Shown: piece by piece, positions 1-9,562 of the stretch
How positions within the stretch are numbered: position 1 is the first letter of the stretch
Layout: every line of letters starts with the position of its first letter
Assembly (NCBI GenBank): GCA_949879795.1
Contig: CATLBR010000006.1
Coordinates: 62,001 to 126,000 of the forward strand
Direction: 5' to 3'
DNA from: an uncultured Hungatella sp.
Lineage (GTDB): Bacteria; Bacillota; Clostridia; Lachnospirales; Lachnospiraceae
Length of the DNA stretch: 64,000 bases
Program-made: the position numbers and the translations under genes
Notes under the pieces: generated by a model
What the model was told of the DNA's origin: nothing
Databases searched by the model: none
The model's input: only the letters and a program-made list of their open reading frames with translations

Positions 1-1742
1 CCCTGGCTGGCGCTGCCCACGTCGATGATCTTCCCGTGCATATTCTGGGCCAGCTTGGTGTACTCATTCTCCGGGTCCAGGATAAAGATCTTGCTGTTTT
101 CCGCCGCCAGCTGGGTGAGAATGGTCTTGGTGGCATAGGATTTTCCCGAACCCGACTTTCCGATGATCACCGTGTTGCTGTTGACCCTCTCCTTGTCCCT
201 CTGGAAAAAATTGATAAACGCCGGGCTGCCCCCGGACTGGCCGATGTAGATCCCGTCCTTGTCCCGCAGATGGCGGACCACATAGGGGAAGGAGGCGGCC
301 ACGGAGTTGGAGTGAATTCCCCTCTGGTAGCTTTTAAAAGCGTCGTATCCCGAGAGCTGGGAAGAACTGTAGGCCTCGAACTGCTGAAGCATAAGGTCCG
401 TCACCTTGAACCCTTCCTCCGCCAGATCCCGGCGGACCTGACGCTTAAAAGAAGCCAGCTTCCGGGAATTTTCTCCAACCGGCTGACGCCGGGCCTGGGA
501 CAGCTCATAGTCATTGACCGTCACAAAGGTTCCCACATTAAACAAAACCTCGTTCTCCCCCTGGAGAAGGCGGAGAACCTCTGACAGGGTGTCGATGTGC
601 ATACCCACCTCCATCAGCTTGCTGGTCTTGCTGGTACTGGACTCCTGCTCCCTCAGCTCGTCGATGGACCGGTCGATCTGCCGGATCCCCTTGTACCGGT
701 CCATGGGGGTCATTTTCATCACCACCTTGGTGCCCATCTGGTTGAAAAATCCTGCCCCCCAGGCATTTCCCACCATCATAGGGTAATCCCGGACACGGAA
801 ATTGTGGGTGATCAGATCGTCGAACTGGACCGTCCTGGGGCCGAACTTGACAGTCTGGGGCATGATCCAGTTGCGGAAATCCTCTGGTTTTAAATCCCAG
901 GCCTCCCTCTCGTCGAAATTCATGCCATAGCTGTACTTTAGGAAAATGGCCAGCTCCGGCCCTGTGAGCTGATGACACTCCATGTTGTTGACAGCAAAGG
1001 AAGCCATGGCCTCCCGGATCTGATTGTGGAGGAAATTCTTGTCCTTGTGGCAGAACATCAGGTAATGGACCGGCTGGAACACCTGGTCCCTGGTGTTAAA
1101 ATTCTCCAGCTGCCGGATCCGGTCATAGATGATCCCCACCCGAACCGTCAGCTCCTCGTCGTTGAAGAGATCATTTAAATAGGCCTCCTCCAGTTCCTCC
1201 TCCTTGCCCTTCTCGCCCTCAATAAAATCGTCAAAAAGCAGAGGCTGGTCCAGCTTCACCAGACAGATGGTCTCGTCCGCGGCGGCGGTGCGCAGGACGG
1301 CCCCAAAACACCGGTCGATCATGCTGTTCTGTCTGCTCTCGCTGTAGAACCGAAACTCCACCGACGGAACCCTCATGACCACGGCGCTGTGGCCGTTTAA
1401 GTACCGGATAAATTCCCCGTCAATGTCCGTGAACGGCGTAATGTCCTCCACGGAAAAGGCGGAAGAAGACTTTGTCTGATCCCTCCGGTGAAACACCCGT
1501 CCTCTGGCAAAATATTTGACCACATAGAAGAGAAGCTGGTATCCCTTGTCGTCGTCTAATGGAAAGATCAGGGCCACGGTGATCAGGATCACCGCCATCA
1601 TGAGCATCAGCCTTCCCGGAAGATTGGACACCAGAATGGAGACAGCAAGGCCCATCCCCATACTGCCCACCAGAACGTCCATCAGCTCAATGCCCTTGAA
1701 CAGCTCCATTCTCACTTTCGTTCGTTTCGGTATGATCCTCAT
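1..1742 (-). CDS. VirB4-like T4SS ATPase (partial, runs off left edge)
   Basis: Inner-membrane-associated ATPase expected to power a Gram-positive type IV secretion or conjugation channel. Read leftward from ATG 1742, the protein begins MRIIPKRTKVRMELF, has a hydrophobic stretch at about residues 25-55, and reaches a Walker A loop (GKSGSGKSYATKT) at residues 528-540. The window ends about 40 residues later, so Walker B and most of the motor domain are missing. The start codon overlaps the TGA of the preceding gene (ATGA, 1739-1742), which implies translational coupling. Its place after two VirB6-like genes and a VirD4-like gene fits the VirB4/ConE/TrbE role. The family call rests on the P-loop, the membrane-proximal N-terminus and the gene order; no relaxase or integrase is visible in the window. 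Confidence 0.85.
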   Translation of the reverse strand, partial: MRIIPKRTKVRMELFKGIELMDVLVGSMGMGLAVSILVSNLPGRLMLMMAVILITVALIFPLDDDKGYQLLFYVVKYFARGRVFHRRDQTKSSSAFSVEDITPFTDIDGEFIRYLNGHSAVVMRVPSVEFRFYSESRQNSMIDRCFGAVLRTAAADETICLVKLDQPLLFDDFIEGEKGKEEELEEAYLNDLFNDEELTVRVGIIYDRIRQLENFNTRDQVFQPVHYLMFCHKDKNFLHNQIREAMASFAVNNMECHQLTGPELAIFLKYSYGMNFDEREAWDLKPEDFRNWIMPQTVKFGPRTVQFDDLITHNFRVRDYPMMVGNAWGAGFFNQMGTKVVMKMTPMDRYKGIRQIDRSIDELREQESSTSKTSKLMEVGMHIDTLSEVLRLLQGENEVLFNVGTFVTVNDYELSQARRQPVGENSRKLASFKRQVRRDLAEEGFKVTDLMLQQFEAYSSSQLSGYDAFKSYQRGIHSNSVAASFPYVVRHLRDKDGIYIGQSGGSPAFINFFQRDKERVNSNTVIIGKSGSGKSYATKTILTQLAAENSKIFILDPENEYTKLAQNMHGKIIDVGSASQ

Positions 1743-4189
1743 CCCTGATCTCCTCCATGGTCTGCCTGAGTGTCCCTCTTAAACAGGTATTTTCCCGTGT
1801 CGATCCGCCTTCCCTGCTCATCTTTCCCTCCGTCCATCTGCCTTCTGGTGGCCAGGAAATCCACATGTTTCTTTCCCTGCTCATCATAAGAATAGCTGGT
1901 GTTGGTAAAGGTCCCCGTCCGGTTGGTCTCGTGGTAGCTGCCGTCTGCCTGCTTCTCAAATTCCGTGCGGACTCCAAACAGCTGACGGTGGGTTTTCACA
2001 TACTCGCCGTCCCCGTTTTTCTGGTAATAGTTCCACAGTTTGCTGTGAGTCTCCACTTTCCCTGTCTCCTGGTCGTAGCGGGCCTTGAAATTGGTCATCT
2101 TAAAATCACTGCAGTACATGCTGCCGATCTTCCGGCTCTCGCTGCCATCCGGATTCCTGGTCACGGTCTCCATTCGTTTAAAGGACACCACAGGCGTCTT
2201 CACCTTGGCCACACGCCACTTGCCCTGGTCGTCCTTCTTAAGCCGCATGAAGGGCAGGGAAACCTTGTCCATCTTGCCGTCTCTTCCCACACGGTAGCCT
2301 ACTCCCAGGAATCTGGCATTGAACTTTCCGTCGGCGCCCCGGCCGAATTTCGTCCTCTTTCCCTCGATTCCCAGGTAGGAGTGTCCCCCCTCGGACTTGT
2401 TGAGAGAGAGCCTGCCTGAAAAAAGAGTTCCCACACGTCTGGCCTGGCCCCGGCCTCTCTGAACCCCGCCGGAACCAGCACTGCCTCCCATGCCGGAGCC
2501 GCCGCCAAAACCGGCGCTTCCTCCTGGGCCGGAACTGCCTCTCATACCGGAACTGCTTCCCGGGCCGGAGCTGCCGCCGGAACCGGAACTTCCTCCCGAG
2601 CCGATACCGCCTCCCATGCTGGAGCCGCTTCCAAAACCGGAACTTCCTCCCGAGCCAGTACCGCTGCCGCCGCCCGAGCCGGAGCTTCCTCCTGTCCCGT
2701 GGGACATCCGGCGGGCCGCCTCCATGGCCCCCGCCGAGGTGCCGCTGCCTGAGAATGAAGACCCTCTTCCAGAATAAGCCCCTCCGGAACTTCCGCCGCC
2801 TCCCCGGTCCTGGCTCCCGCCGGACCCATTGTCCCCCGACAATCCCAGGCGGGCTCTGATTCTGGCGTCAGACTCCTTCATGGCCTCGTTCCGCCTTCCG
2901 CTCCACCCTTTAAAGGCCTGGACAGAAGCGCTTCCCACATGGACGGCAGCGCTTCCGGCAAAACCCGCCACAGCCATGGTGGCCCCCGTGGCCGCCCTGG
3001 CGGTCTCTCCTTCCGCCGAACCGGCCTGAGAGTTGATGAGAGAAGTGATGGTAGGACCCATTTTCATGGCCGCCCACGCCCCTCCCAGGAGGAAGATGAG
3101 GCGGATCAGGTAGTTGGCCTCCGTACTCCCCTCCCCGAATTTCACGTCCCCGTTCATCACTGACGGGCAGATCATCATGTACACCTGCATGCCCACCACG
3201 GCCCCGTATCCGCCGAAGAGCTTGCCCACAAACAGATCCTGCCAGGCCTTGAACTTCTCCCCGTCGTCCAACGGCATGACTGCCGTAAAAAAAGGAGAGA
3301 TGATAAACAGGACCGCCACGTCAAAGATACGGGTGATAAAAGTGGCCATTCCCACGGCCAGCACCACCATCAGAAATCCGGCTCCCAGAAACCCGATGAG
3401 ATAGTCGAATTTACTCAGCTTGAAATCCTTCTCCACCGTGGCCTTATCGTAGTTCTTTGTCCCGTTATAATAATCTTTTCTCACGCTGTCGTTGATCCCG
3501 ATATCCACGTCGGTTTTCCCAGAACTGACGTTGTACCCTTCCGTTTTACAGGCATCCATGGAGGACACCACAAACACCATTCTGGCCAGAGACGTCTCTG
3601 TCCCCTGGATAGCCCCGTTGATGGCCACCAGAATCTGGCAGGACATCATGATGGCGAACAGAGACACCACAGGGATCATAAACATCTTAAACAGAGCCTT
3701 AAACAGAGAGGACAGGACTTTGGACACCGGTCTCTGAGATTCCCCGTCCAGATCCGCCATGGAACGGACTGTGCCCAGGACGGCAAAAAGCAGCATCAGC
3801 ATAAAGCTGACAGCGATCAGCCTAAACATAGCCCCCTGAACGGTATCCAGACGAAAAACCAGCTCTAACAGGGTGTAGCTTTTGTCTTTATAAATTACCT
3901 TGTCGATTCCCGAAAAGATATTGAACCCTTTCTGTAAGGCATCCACAATCCCCAGACACTCTGCGTAAATGGAGTAGATGATCCCTGACAGGATCTCCAT
4001 GATCAGGTCCATCAGACCCTTGAACAGAGGCTGCAGCACATTGATCAGAAGAGGTTCCAGCACGCTGCGGAACAGCCACCCTAAAACACTTTCCAGCAAT
4101 GAGGCGATAAACTTAAAAATAGGAGACAAAATGGCATTAAAGACCTTGTTAAAGATCCATGAGAAAATGCCCATATATACAACTTCCAT
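1739..4189 (-). CDS. VirB6/TrbL-like T4SS channel protein 2, with long Gly/Ser hinge and soluble tail
   Basis: Polytopic inner-membrane component of a T4SS. Residues 1-400 hold several hydrophobic segments. Residues of about 430-575 are an extreme Gly/Ser linker, and the last ~230 residues form a polar domain rich in Lys, Tyr and Asp with no recognised motif. I chose ATG 4189 (MEVVYMG...), preceded by AGGTGA with suitable spacing, because its N-terminus aligns with that of the next upstream gene (MEIVYLG...). An upstream GTG at 4198 is possible and would overlap the previous stop. The membrane half is clearly paralogous to the 4195-5445 product: shared FRL.TVQ, RSM.D, NYY.G and the VSPFF / ISPFF block. 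The extra C-terminal domain is absent from the paralogue. Confidence 0.8.
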   Translation of the reverse strand: MEVVYMGIFSWIFNKVFNAILSPIFKFIASLLESVLGWLFRSVLEPLLINVLQPLFKGLMDLIMEILSGIIYSIYAECLGIVDALQKGFNIFSGIDKVIYKDKSYTLLELVFRLDTVQGAMFRLIAVSFMLMLLFAVLGTVRSMADLDGESQRPVSKVLSSLFKALFKMFMIPVVSLFAIMMSCQILVAINGAIQGTETSLARMVFVVSSMDACKTEGYNVSSGKTDVDIGINDSVRKDYYNGTKNYDKATVEKDFKLSKFDYLIGFLGAGFLMVVLAVGMATFITRIFDVAVLFIISPFFTAVMPLDDGEKFKAWQDLFVGKLFGGYGAVVGMQVYMMICPSVMNGDVKFGEGSTEANYLIRLIFLLGGAWAAMKMGPTITSLINSQAGSAEGETARAATGATMAVAGFAGSAAVHVGSASVQAFKGWSGRRNEAMKESDARIRARLGLSGDNGSGGSQDRGGGGSSGGAYSGRGSSFSGSGTSAGAMEAARRMSHGTGGSSGSGGGSGTGSGGSSGFGSGSSMGGGIGSGGSSGSGGSSGPGSSSGMRGSSGPGGSAGFGGGSGMGGSAGSGGVQRGRGQARRVGTLFSGRLSLNKSEGGHSYLGIEGKRTKFGRGADGKFNARFLGVGYRVGRDGKMDKVSLPFMRLKKDDQGKWRVAKVKTPVVSFKRMETVTRNPDGSESRKIGSMYCSDFKMTNFKARYDQETGKVETHSKLWNYYQKNGDGEYVKTHRQLFGVRTEFEKQADGSYHETNRTGTFTNTSYSYDEQGKKHVDFLATRRQMDGGKDEQGRRIDTGKYLFKRDTQADHGGDQG

Positions 4190-4194
4190 GATTC

Positions 4195-5445
4195 TCACCT
4201 GCCTCCCCTGTAAGCCTGACTCTGAGCCTGGACGCCGGACTGACCGCCCTGACCCTGGCCTTTATTTCCTGAGCCTTTTTTCGCCAGGCTCCCTGCCGCC
4301 TTTCCCACGAGAGATCCGATCTTTTTCCCGGCCATAAGCCCTATGGCGCCGCTTTCCGCCATGGAGCTCTCCGATGAAGAATGGATCAGAGACACGAACA
4401 TCAGACGGCTCTTGTACACTGCGTAGGCCCCGCCTATGATAAAAAACAGCCGCATCCAGGCAGCGTTTCCGGCGCTGACCCCAAAATTCACGCTGCCTGA
4501 TGTTATGACAGGCACAATGATCAAAAAGATCTTCATGGCCAGAATCGGGCCAAAGGCCGAGAACATGTAGGCGGCGAACATGCTCCTCCACTCCCTGAAC
4601 TTGGCTCCTCCGTCCACCGGTATCATGGCCACAAAAAAGGGGCTGACCAGATAGAGGATCAGAATCACCAGGATCCGCTGGATAAACTGCATGATGGAAC
4701 AAAGCAGGATCACCGCCACAAGGGCAGAACTTATGTAAGCCTGGACGTAGCTGATCTTGTCCACGTCAAAATCCTTCTTTACCTGCTCCCCGTCTTCAAA
4801 CCCCTGTCCGGAATAATAATTCCTGGCAGTGTCCGAGTCCCTCGCCGCCGGTTCGGCGGTGGTGATAAACAAAATATCGCTGATGGTGGCTGTCTGGTTC
4901 TCGATGTTGAAGGTGGTGTTGAACACCAGCACCACCCTGGAAGACATCTGGAGCACAAAAAGGCAGGTCATAGGGATCACCAGGAAACTGACCGCTGCCT
5001 GAAAAGCCTGTCTCAGTACGGTGCTCAGAGGATTCTTATTCTCAAGAACCATGTCCGACATGGACCTAGCCACCCCGATGATGGTGGCCAGAAAGGCCAA
5101 GACCATGGAGACGGCGGTGATGATCAGAAACCCTTTCTGCACGGTTCCAAGACGGAAAAAGTATTCCAGCAGAGTGATCCTGACACTCACGTCCTGAACC
5201 TTCACCTCCACATCGCTGTTCCCGGAAAAGACGTTGAAGATACTCTCCAGAAATCCCACCAGCTTCAGCAGGATCACCCACAGTTTCAGCAGTAAATTGG
5301 AGAGAATCTGGTGGAGCAGGGCACCGAAGATATTGACCAGGATACTGAACACGTCCCGGAGCACCGGGGCCAGAACAGCGTCAAAAATACCTCCCAGAAT
5401 GTCCTGGAGCAGTTGTATAAAGCCGCCGAGATAGACGATCTCCAT
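4195..5445 (-). CDS. VirB6/TrbL-like T4SS channel protein 1
   Basis: 416-residue polytopic membrane protein, expected to form part of the inner-membrane channel next to VirB4. Hydrophobic segments cover roughly residues 10-75, 105-135, 155-180, 235-275 and 290-350. The C-terminal 50 residues are polar, Gly/Gln-rich and basic. Start ATG 5445 has a strong SD (AAAGGAGG) that lies right behind a 58-bp structured repeat (5463-5520). It is a tandem paralogue of the following gene, sharing the same N-terminal MExVYxG and the YYxG...DF.x.K block. The product is named from topology, size and neighbours, since VirB6 proteins diverge strongly in sequence. Confidence 0.8.
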   Translation of the reverse strand: MEIVYLGGFIQLLQDILGGIFDAVLAPVLRDVFSILVNIFGALLHQILSNLLLKLWVILLKLVGFLESIFNVFSGNSDVEVKVQDVSVRITLLEYFFRLGTVQKGFLIITAVSMVLAFLATIIGVARSMSDMVLENKNPLSTVLRQAFQAAVSFLVIPMTCLFVLQMSSRVVLVFNTTFNIENQTATISDILFITTAEPAARDSDTARNYYSGQGFEDGEQVKKDFDVDKISYVQAYISSALVAVILLCSIMQFIQRILVILILYLVSPFFVAMIPVDGGAKFREWRSMFAAYMFSAFGPILAMKIFLIIVPVITSGSVNFGVSAGNAAWMRLFFIIGGAYAVYKSRLMFVSLIHSSSESSMAESGAIGLMAGKKIGSLVGKAAGSLAKKGSGNKGQGQGGQSGVQAQSQAYRGGR

Positions 5446-5462
5446 GGAGTTCCTCCTTTACG

Positions 5463-5520
5463 GGTATCGGCACGCTCCGCCTGGCGGCGACACCTGCCAG
5501 GTCGTCGGAACGCATCCTTA
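5463..5520 (-). repeat. Intercistronic structured repeat, copy 1
   Basis: On the minus strand this segment starts at the stop codon of the 5518-7479 gene and ends just before the SD of the VirB6-like gene. It matches 23496-23555 and 23590-23648 at both ends (TTCCGACGAC, TGGCAGGTG, TGCCGATACC). The central hairpin differs: here CCGCC-T-GGCGG, elsewhere CGCGC loops. The arms GGCA/TGCC enclose it. A hairpin kept with different bases argues for selection on RNA structure. Confidence 0.75.
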
Positions 5521-7479
5521 AACCACTTTTACCTGTTTGCTGACTCTTCGGGCGAAGAGGACGCCGATGGCTACCAGCAGCACCGCTATGACGATGGTCA
5601 GCACTGCCGCCGTGTTCATCTTGTAGGGTACTTCCATGGAAGCTGTGCTTGCGTTGCCTGCCCTGTCATATACGGTCAACTGGTAATTGCCTGGATCTGA
5701 GATATCGGTTACCGGGCTGCCTTCGTAGATGGGAACTCCATCTTTTGAGATCCGGCAGCCCTCCACGTCAGGGCTCACATACTCCACCGTGGCATGGCTT
5801 CCTTCTATTCCGTAGTAAAACCTGGGGCTGACGGTGTCCTTCTCAAAGGCAACGGTGCTGATTCCTGTCTCGGTCTCCAGGTCGATCTGGTAATTTCCGT
5901 CCTCTGCCAGAGAGTACCAGGAAGATTGGGGCGTGTACTCTTTCGTCTCCTCCTGACCCCTTTCTTTAAAACGGACTTTGGCGATCCTGCCCTTTTCCGG
6001 GGCATTGACAATTCCCATGTCATTGACCACTTCTCCCAGAATCCGGAACTGGAACAGAGGCTTCTGCTTTCCCGTATAGGTGGACAGATAGACGGCGCTG
6101 TCGCTGTAGGGATACACCGAATAGCTGCCCCTCTCCTCGATGGCCGTTCCCGGCACGTACTCCAGGATTTCCCCGTCCTTGTACACCTTAAAAGGCAGAC
6201 TGTCGTTGGTCAGGATCATCACCGAATGGTTGGTGACCATGCCGTTGGGCACGTCTGTAAAAAACACTTCTCCGCTGGCCAGCTGGTGGTGGTAGTAACC
6301 GCTGTCCTGGTCATAGGCTGAGGCAAGGCCTGTGACAGGATTGTAGCCCTCCACAGCCTCCTCCCCGTATCCGGAACCCAGAACACTTCCAATAGCCGCC
6401 TCCAGGGCGTCGCCGTCAATGGTGCCGTCCTCCCCCATCAGTTCCCCGGCTCCTGCCCCTGCCTCTCCGTTTTCTCCCGACTCATTATCCCGGGACTGTT
6501 CTTCCCCCGCCCCGCTCTCCTGAGTCCCGCTTTCTCCCGACCTGCCGCCGTTTTCCCCGGCCCCGCTTTCTCCTGACTGACCGCCTTCCCCGGTCTGCCC
6601 GTCAGTCCCTCCGGTTCCCGTTCCTCCCGTCTGGCCCGGTTGCCCGCCGGCCCCTCCGGTCCCGCTTTCTCCCGTCTGGCCCGATTGACCGCCGGCCGTC
6701 CAGAGGCCCGTCTCCCCCGTCAGGGCTCCTGTCCCCTGGCCCGTCCCGCCGGGGAAATTCCCTGTAGAATAGCCGCCCCCATAGCTGCCTCCATAACCGC
6801 CTCCCTGGAATCCATAAGGCATATCCCCCATGGAATTTTCCGGCGAAGCCGTGGTATGCAGCCGCTCCTGGATCCGGAAACGGAAGGTAGATTTGTACAG
6901 CTTCTGTTCGCTGAAAGGCAGGGAGGGATCCTCGATGACCGTGATCCTCAGCACATAAGAGCCCCGCTCCGCCAGAGTCTGTCCGCTGGTGTAGGGGATC
7001 TCCAACCCGTCCTTCTCCAGCACATACTCCATGTTGGCAGGAAGCTCCACGGACACTCCCTTGTCGGTGATCCCGCCGTTGGACACCGTGGCGTAGAAAA
7101 ACTGACTGTTGTTAAGAGCCTCCTCATAGACGCCGAAATCCTCATGAAACTTCTCGGAAATGGACACTTCCACCACCGTGGGGCCGTTTACCTGGGAACT
7201 GCCTCCAAGGTCACCGCTTTTTCCCTCGGCGCTTGTATCTTCCGTGCTTTTCTTCCCCTCCCCCGCAGCCCCGGGGCCTGCAGAATAGTCCTCCTTTTCC
7301 CTCGACGAACCAGGGCCCTGGGCAGAATCCCGGTCACCGCCGGAGCCGATGGTCACCGTGTCCCCATATCGACCGCTGGAAACTTCCTCGTCGGACATAT
7401 TTCCCTGGGACCCGGTGATCCGCCGGTAAATCTCAAGGCTGTCTTCTGCCATGATGAACCTTTTTCCTTCTGTCTTCAT
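5518..7479 (-). CDS. C-terminally anchored surface protein with Gly/Ser/Glu linker (T4SS locus)
   Basis: 653-residue protein of unknown function. Residues 1-95 are polar and Ser/Gly-rich. A first beta-type module (about 95-205) is followed by a low-complexity Gly/Ser/Glu/Thr linker (about 216-360). A second module resembling the first (FFTDVPNG... against FFYATVSNGG...) and a third Ig-like module with YDRAGNAS lead to one hydrophobic helix at about 626-646 and a basic tail (ARRVSKQVK). No N-terminal signal peptide is obvious, so orientation is uncertain. A second ATG at 7452 (MAEDSLEIYRR) also has a usable SD. Its place between the coupling protein and the VirB6 genes suggests a structural or adhesive part of the apparatus. 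I do not recognise a named family. Confidence 0.7.
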   Translation of the reverse strand: MKTEGKRFIMAEDSLEIYRRITGSQGNMSDEEVSSGRYGDTVTIGSGGDRDSAQGPGSSREKEDYSAGPGAAGEGKKSTEDTSAEGKSGDLGGSSQVNGPTVVEVSISEKFHEDFGVYEEALNNSQFFYATVSNGGITDKGVSVELPANMEYVLEKDGLEIPYTSGQTLAERGSYVLRITVIEDPSLPFSEQKLYKSTFRFRIQERLHTTASPENSMGDMPYGFQGGGYGGSYGGGYSTGNFPGGTGQGTGALTGETGLWTAGGQSGQTGESGTGGAGGQPGQTGGTGTGGTDGQTGEGGQSGESGAGENGGRSGESGTQESGAGEEQSRDNESGENGEAGAGAGELMGEDGTIDGDALEAAIGSVLGSGYGEEAVEGYNPVTGLASAYDQDSGYYHHQLASGEVFFTDVPNGMVTNHSVMILTNDSLPFKVYKDGEILEYVPGTAIEERGSYSVYPYSDSAVYLSTYTGKQKPLFQFRILGEVVNDMGIVNAPEKGRIAKVRFKERGQEETKEYTPQSSWYSLAEDGNYQIDLETETGISTVAFEKDTVSPRFYYGIEGSHATVEYVSPDVEGCRISKDGVPIYEGSPVTDISDPGNYQLTVYDRAGNASTASMEVPYKMNTAAVLTIVIAVLLVAIGVLFARRVSKQVKVV

Positions 7480-7498
7480 CTTCTATCTTCCTCATTTA

Positions 7499-9502
7499 TC
7501 ATGAAATACCCTGGCCCGCCGCCCCCTCTTCCCCCGGCACGTCCAGTACCAGGTAGTTGCGCTCGTCCAGGTCGTAAAATACGTCCTCCCCGAAGAACAT
7601 GTTGCTCCTCACCTCCGTCAAATCCATGGCCCCCATTTCATAGAGAGGACACTTGTAGCTGGGGGTGAACTTGGTCCGCAGGGGGTGGTTGCCGAAGGTG
7701 ACGATGATGGCGTTTCCCGTGTCCTTCTTGTTGTTCAGCTTCATCAGCTCCGAAGGGTAGATGAGAGGCCGGTCCTGGATCTGGCTGCTGTAGTTGATGG
7801 ACCCGGAATGATCCCCCGTGGAGCCGGACACGCTGCTGGATACCACGGACATGTTGCCGCACAGCTTGGAGAACTCCTCGCAGGTGCCGATGTCATTGGA
7901 ACCGATGAACATCTTGATCCCGCAGTTGCTCTTCACGATGTCCGCCACCGTGTCCCCGTACACATTGTTTAACTGGGCGTAGGACTGGACCACCATGTGG
8001 AACCAGATCTTCCTGCTCCTGCCCACGGTGATCATCTTGTCAAACTTGTCGATCTTTGGCATGTTTCCAAACTCGTCCAGAAGAAAATACACATTTCTCG
8101 GAAGGCTTAAATCCTCCCTCCCAGAAGCCACCTTGATGAGAGCCTTGTAGATACAGAGAATAAACACGGCAGCCAGGGCGTGGCGGGTGTCCTTCTCGTC
8201 GGGAATCTTAAGGAACAGGGCCGTAGGCTGGGAGGCGAACAGTTCCGGGTTGATGTCCGTGGCCGAGGTCAGGGCGCAGAGCCCCTCGTCGTTGAACATG
8301 GACAACTTGTCAAAGGCAATGGACATGTAGCTGGACAGAGTCTGGTCTGCCGCCGACAGCACCTGCCGGGACAGTCCCACGGCCCGGGACAGCTTATCCC
8401 TTCCCTTAAAATAATCCTTTAAAGCGGCGAACTCATTTTCCGAGTTGCTGATAGCCTTGTTCACATTAAAGAAACAGAATTTATCCTTGGTCATCTCCAG
8501 CTCCGGATTGCCGCTGTCCTCCAGCATGGCCAGACAGGTGGCCATGATAATGGACCGGGCTCCCTTCTCCCACACCGGGTCGTCCTGGGACTCGATGGGA
8601 CAGATGACGCTGATCAGGTCATTTAAATCCTCATAGATCTCGTCAAAAATCTTCTGCCGCTCCATGCGGATAAAATTCAGCATTTCCTTTCCCGAGGCGT
8701 AGGCCTTTCCCTCGAACTCGTACCAGGTCTCCCCGTAGGAGTCCTCCCGGTTCACCAGGGTAAGGCCGCTCTCCCTCACGTCGTCGGTGCGCTCGTAGAT
8801 CTCATTTCCCTTGTTCAGGTAGATCTGATACCGGTCATAGAGTTCCCCCAGAGGATTCCACCGGAAAGAACTGTAGGGGTCACGGAGATCCAGCACCATC
8901 ACGTTGTACCCCTGCCTCTGGAGAAACCCGGAGTGAAGCTGAAACAGCTCCCCCTTGGGGTCTGTGCAGATCATGGAAGACCCTGCGCTTGTGTGCCCCA
9001 GGATCTGGATCACCGGGTTGATGAATGTGGTGGTCTTACCGCTTCCCGTGGCGCCGATGATCAGCCCGTGGGCAGGGGAGGCGATGTTGATATCCATGTC
9101 CTTTTTCTTGGAATGGTACACGGCATAGAGAGGGATCCCGTCCTTTTTCTCCGCCCCCAGGGCCTTAAACTTCTTGTGGGGAAAATACTCGTCCCGCTCC
9201 TTGTCCGTGAGAAAGCGGGAGTTTTCCAGGGCACCCTCGATCCGCTCCGCCTTTCTCTTTAAGACCCGCTTGGACCGCTTGGCCGTGTTGTTGTCAAACA
9301 GCAGGTAGAGAAGGACCATGAGAGCCGTGACCACCCCTCCGTAGAGATAGGTGGTAAGGTCCAGAAATACAGCCGGATCCCACACCTGCCCCGTGCCGCC
9401 GGAGACAAAAAAATTCAGCCCCATGGCCAGAGCGCCGCCGGTAAAGACGATCAAAAACAGAAACAGAGCTCCATAGGCCCCCATCTTCTTCACGATCTTC
9501 AT
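7499..9502 (-). CDS. VirD4/TraG-type coupling protein (T4CP)
   Basis: Membrane-anchored ATPase that brings substrates to a T4SS. Two N-terminal hydrophobic helices (about residues 8-30 and 45-65) precede the motor domain. Walker A is GATGSGKTTTF at about residue 150, and Walker B is LLDEFGNMPKI near residue 400, the usual TraG/VirD4 arrangement. Other family blocks such as FVQSYAQL-like VVQSYAQL and SNCGIKMFIG are present. I prefer ATG 9502 (MKIVKKMGAY) because GGAGG sits six bases upstream; an in-frame ATG at 9514 also exists. It lies upstream of the anchored protein, VirB6 pair and VirB4 genes in one leftward operon. Confidence 0.92.
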   Translation of the reverse strand: MKIVKKMGAYGALFLFLIVFTGGALAMGLNFFVSGGTGQVWDPAVFLDLTTYLYGGVVTALMVLLYLLFDNNTAKRSKRVLKRKAERIEGALENSRFLTDKERDEYFPHKKFKALGAEKKDGIPLYAVYHSKKKDMDINIASPAHGLIIGATGSGKTTTFINPVIQILGHTSAGSSMICTDPKGELFQLHSGFLQRQGYNVMVLDLRDPYSSFRWNPLGELYDRYQIYLNKGNEIYERTDDVRESGLTLVNREDSYGETWYEFEGKAYASGKEMLNFIRMERQKIFDEIYEDLNDLISVICPIESQDDPVWEKGARSIIMATCLAMLEDSGNPELEMTKDKFCFFNVNKAISNSENEFAALKDYFKGRDKLSRAVGLSRQVLSAADQTLSSYMSIAFDKLSMFNDEGLCALTSATDINPELFASQPTALFLKIPDEKDTRHALAAVFILCIYKALIKVASGREDLSLPRNVYFLLDEFGNMPKIDKFDKMITVGRSRKIWFHMVVQSYAQLNNVYGDTVADIVKSNCGIKMFIGSNDIGTCEEFSKLCGNMSVVSSSVSGSTGDHSGSINYSSQIQDRPLIYPSELMKLNNKKDTGNAIIVTFGNHPLRTKFTPSYKCPLYEMGAMDLTEVRSNMFFGEDVFYDLDERNYLVLDVPGEEGAAGQGIS

Positions 9503-9562
9503 GATTTCCTCCATTCTTCCCCCATTTCACGGCTCAAACCCATATAGGCGGACACTTCTCCC

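Noticed and set aside
6640-7668. 342-codon plus-strand frame opposite the anchored surface protein
   Set aside because: Runs across two minus-strand genes, Pro/Arg-rich, without start signals.
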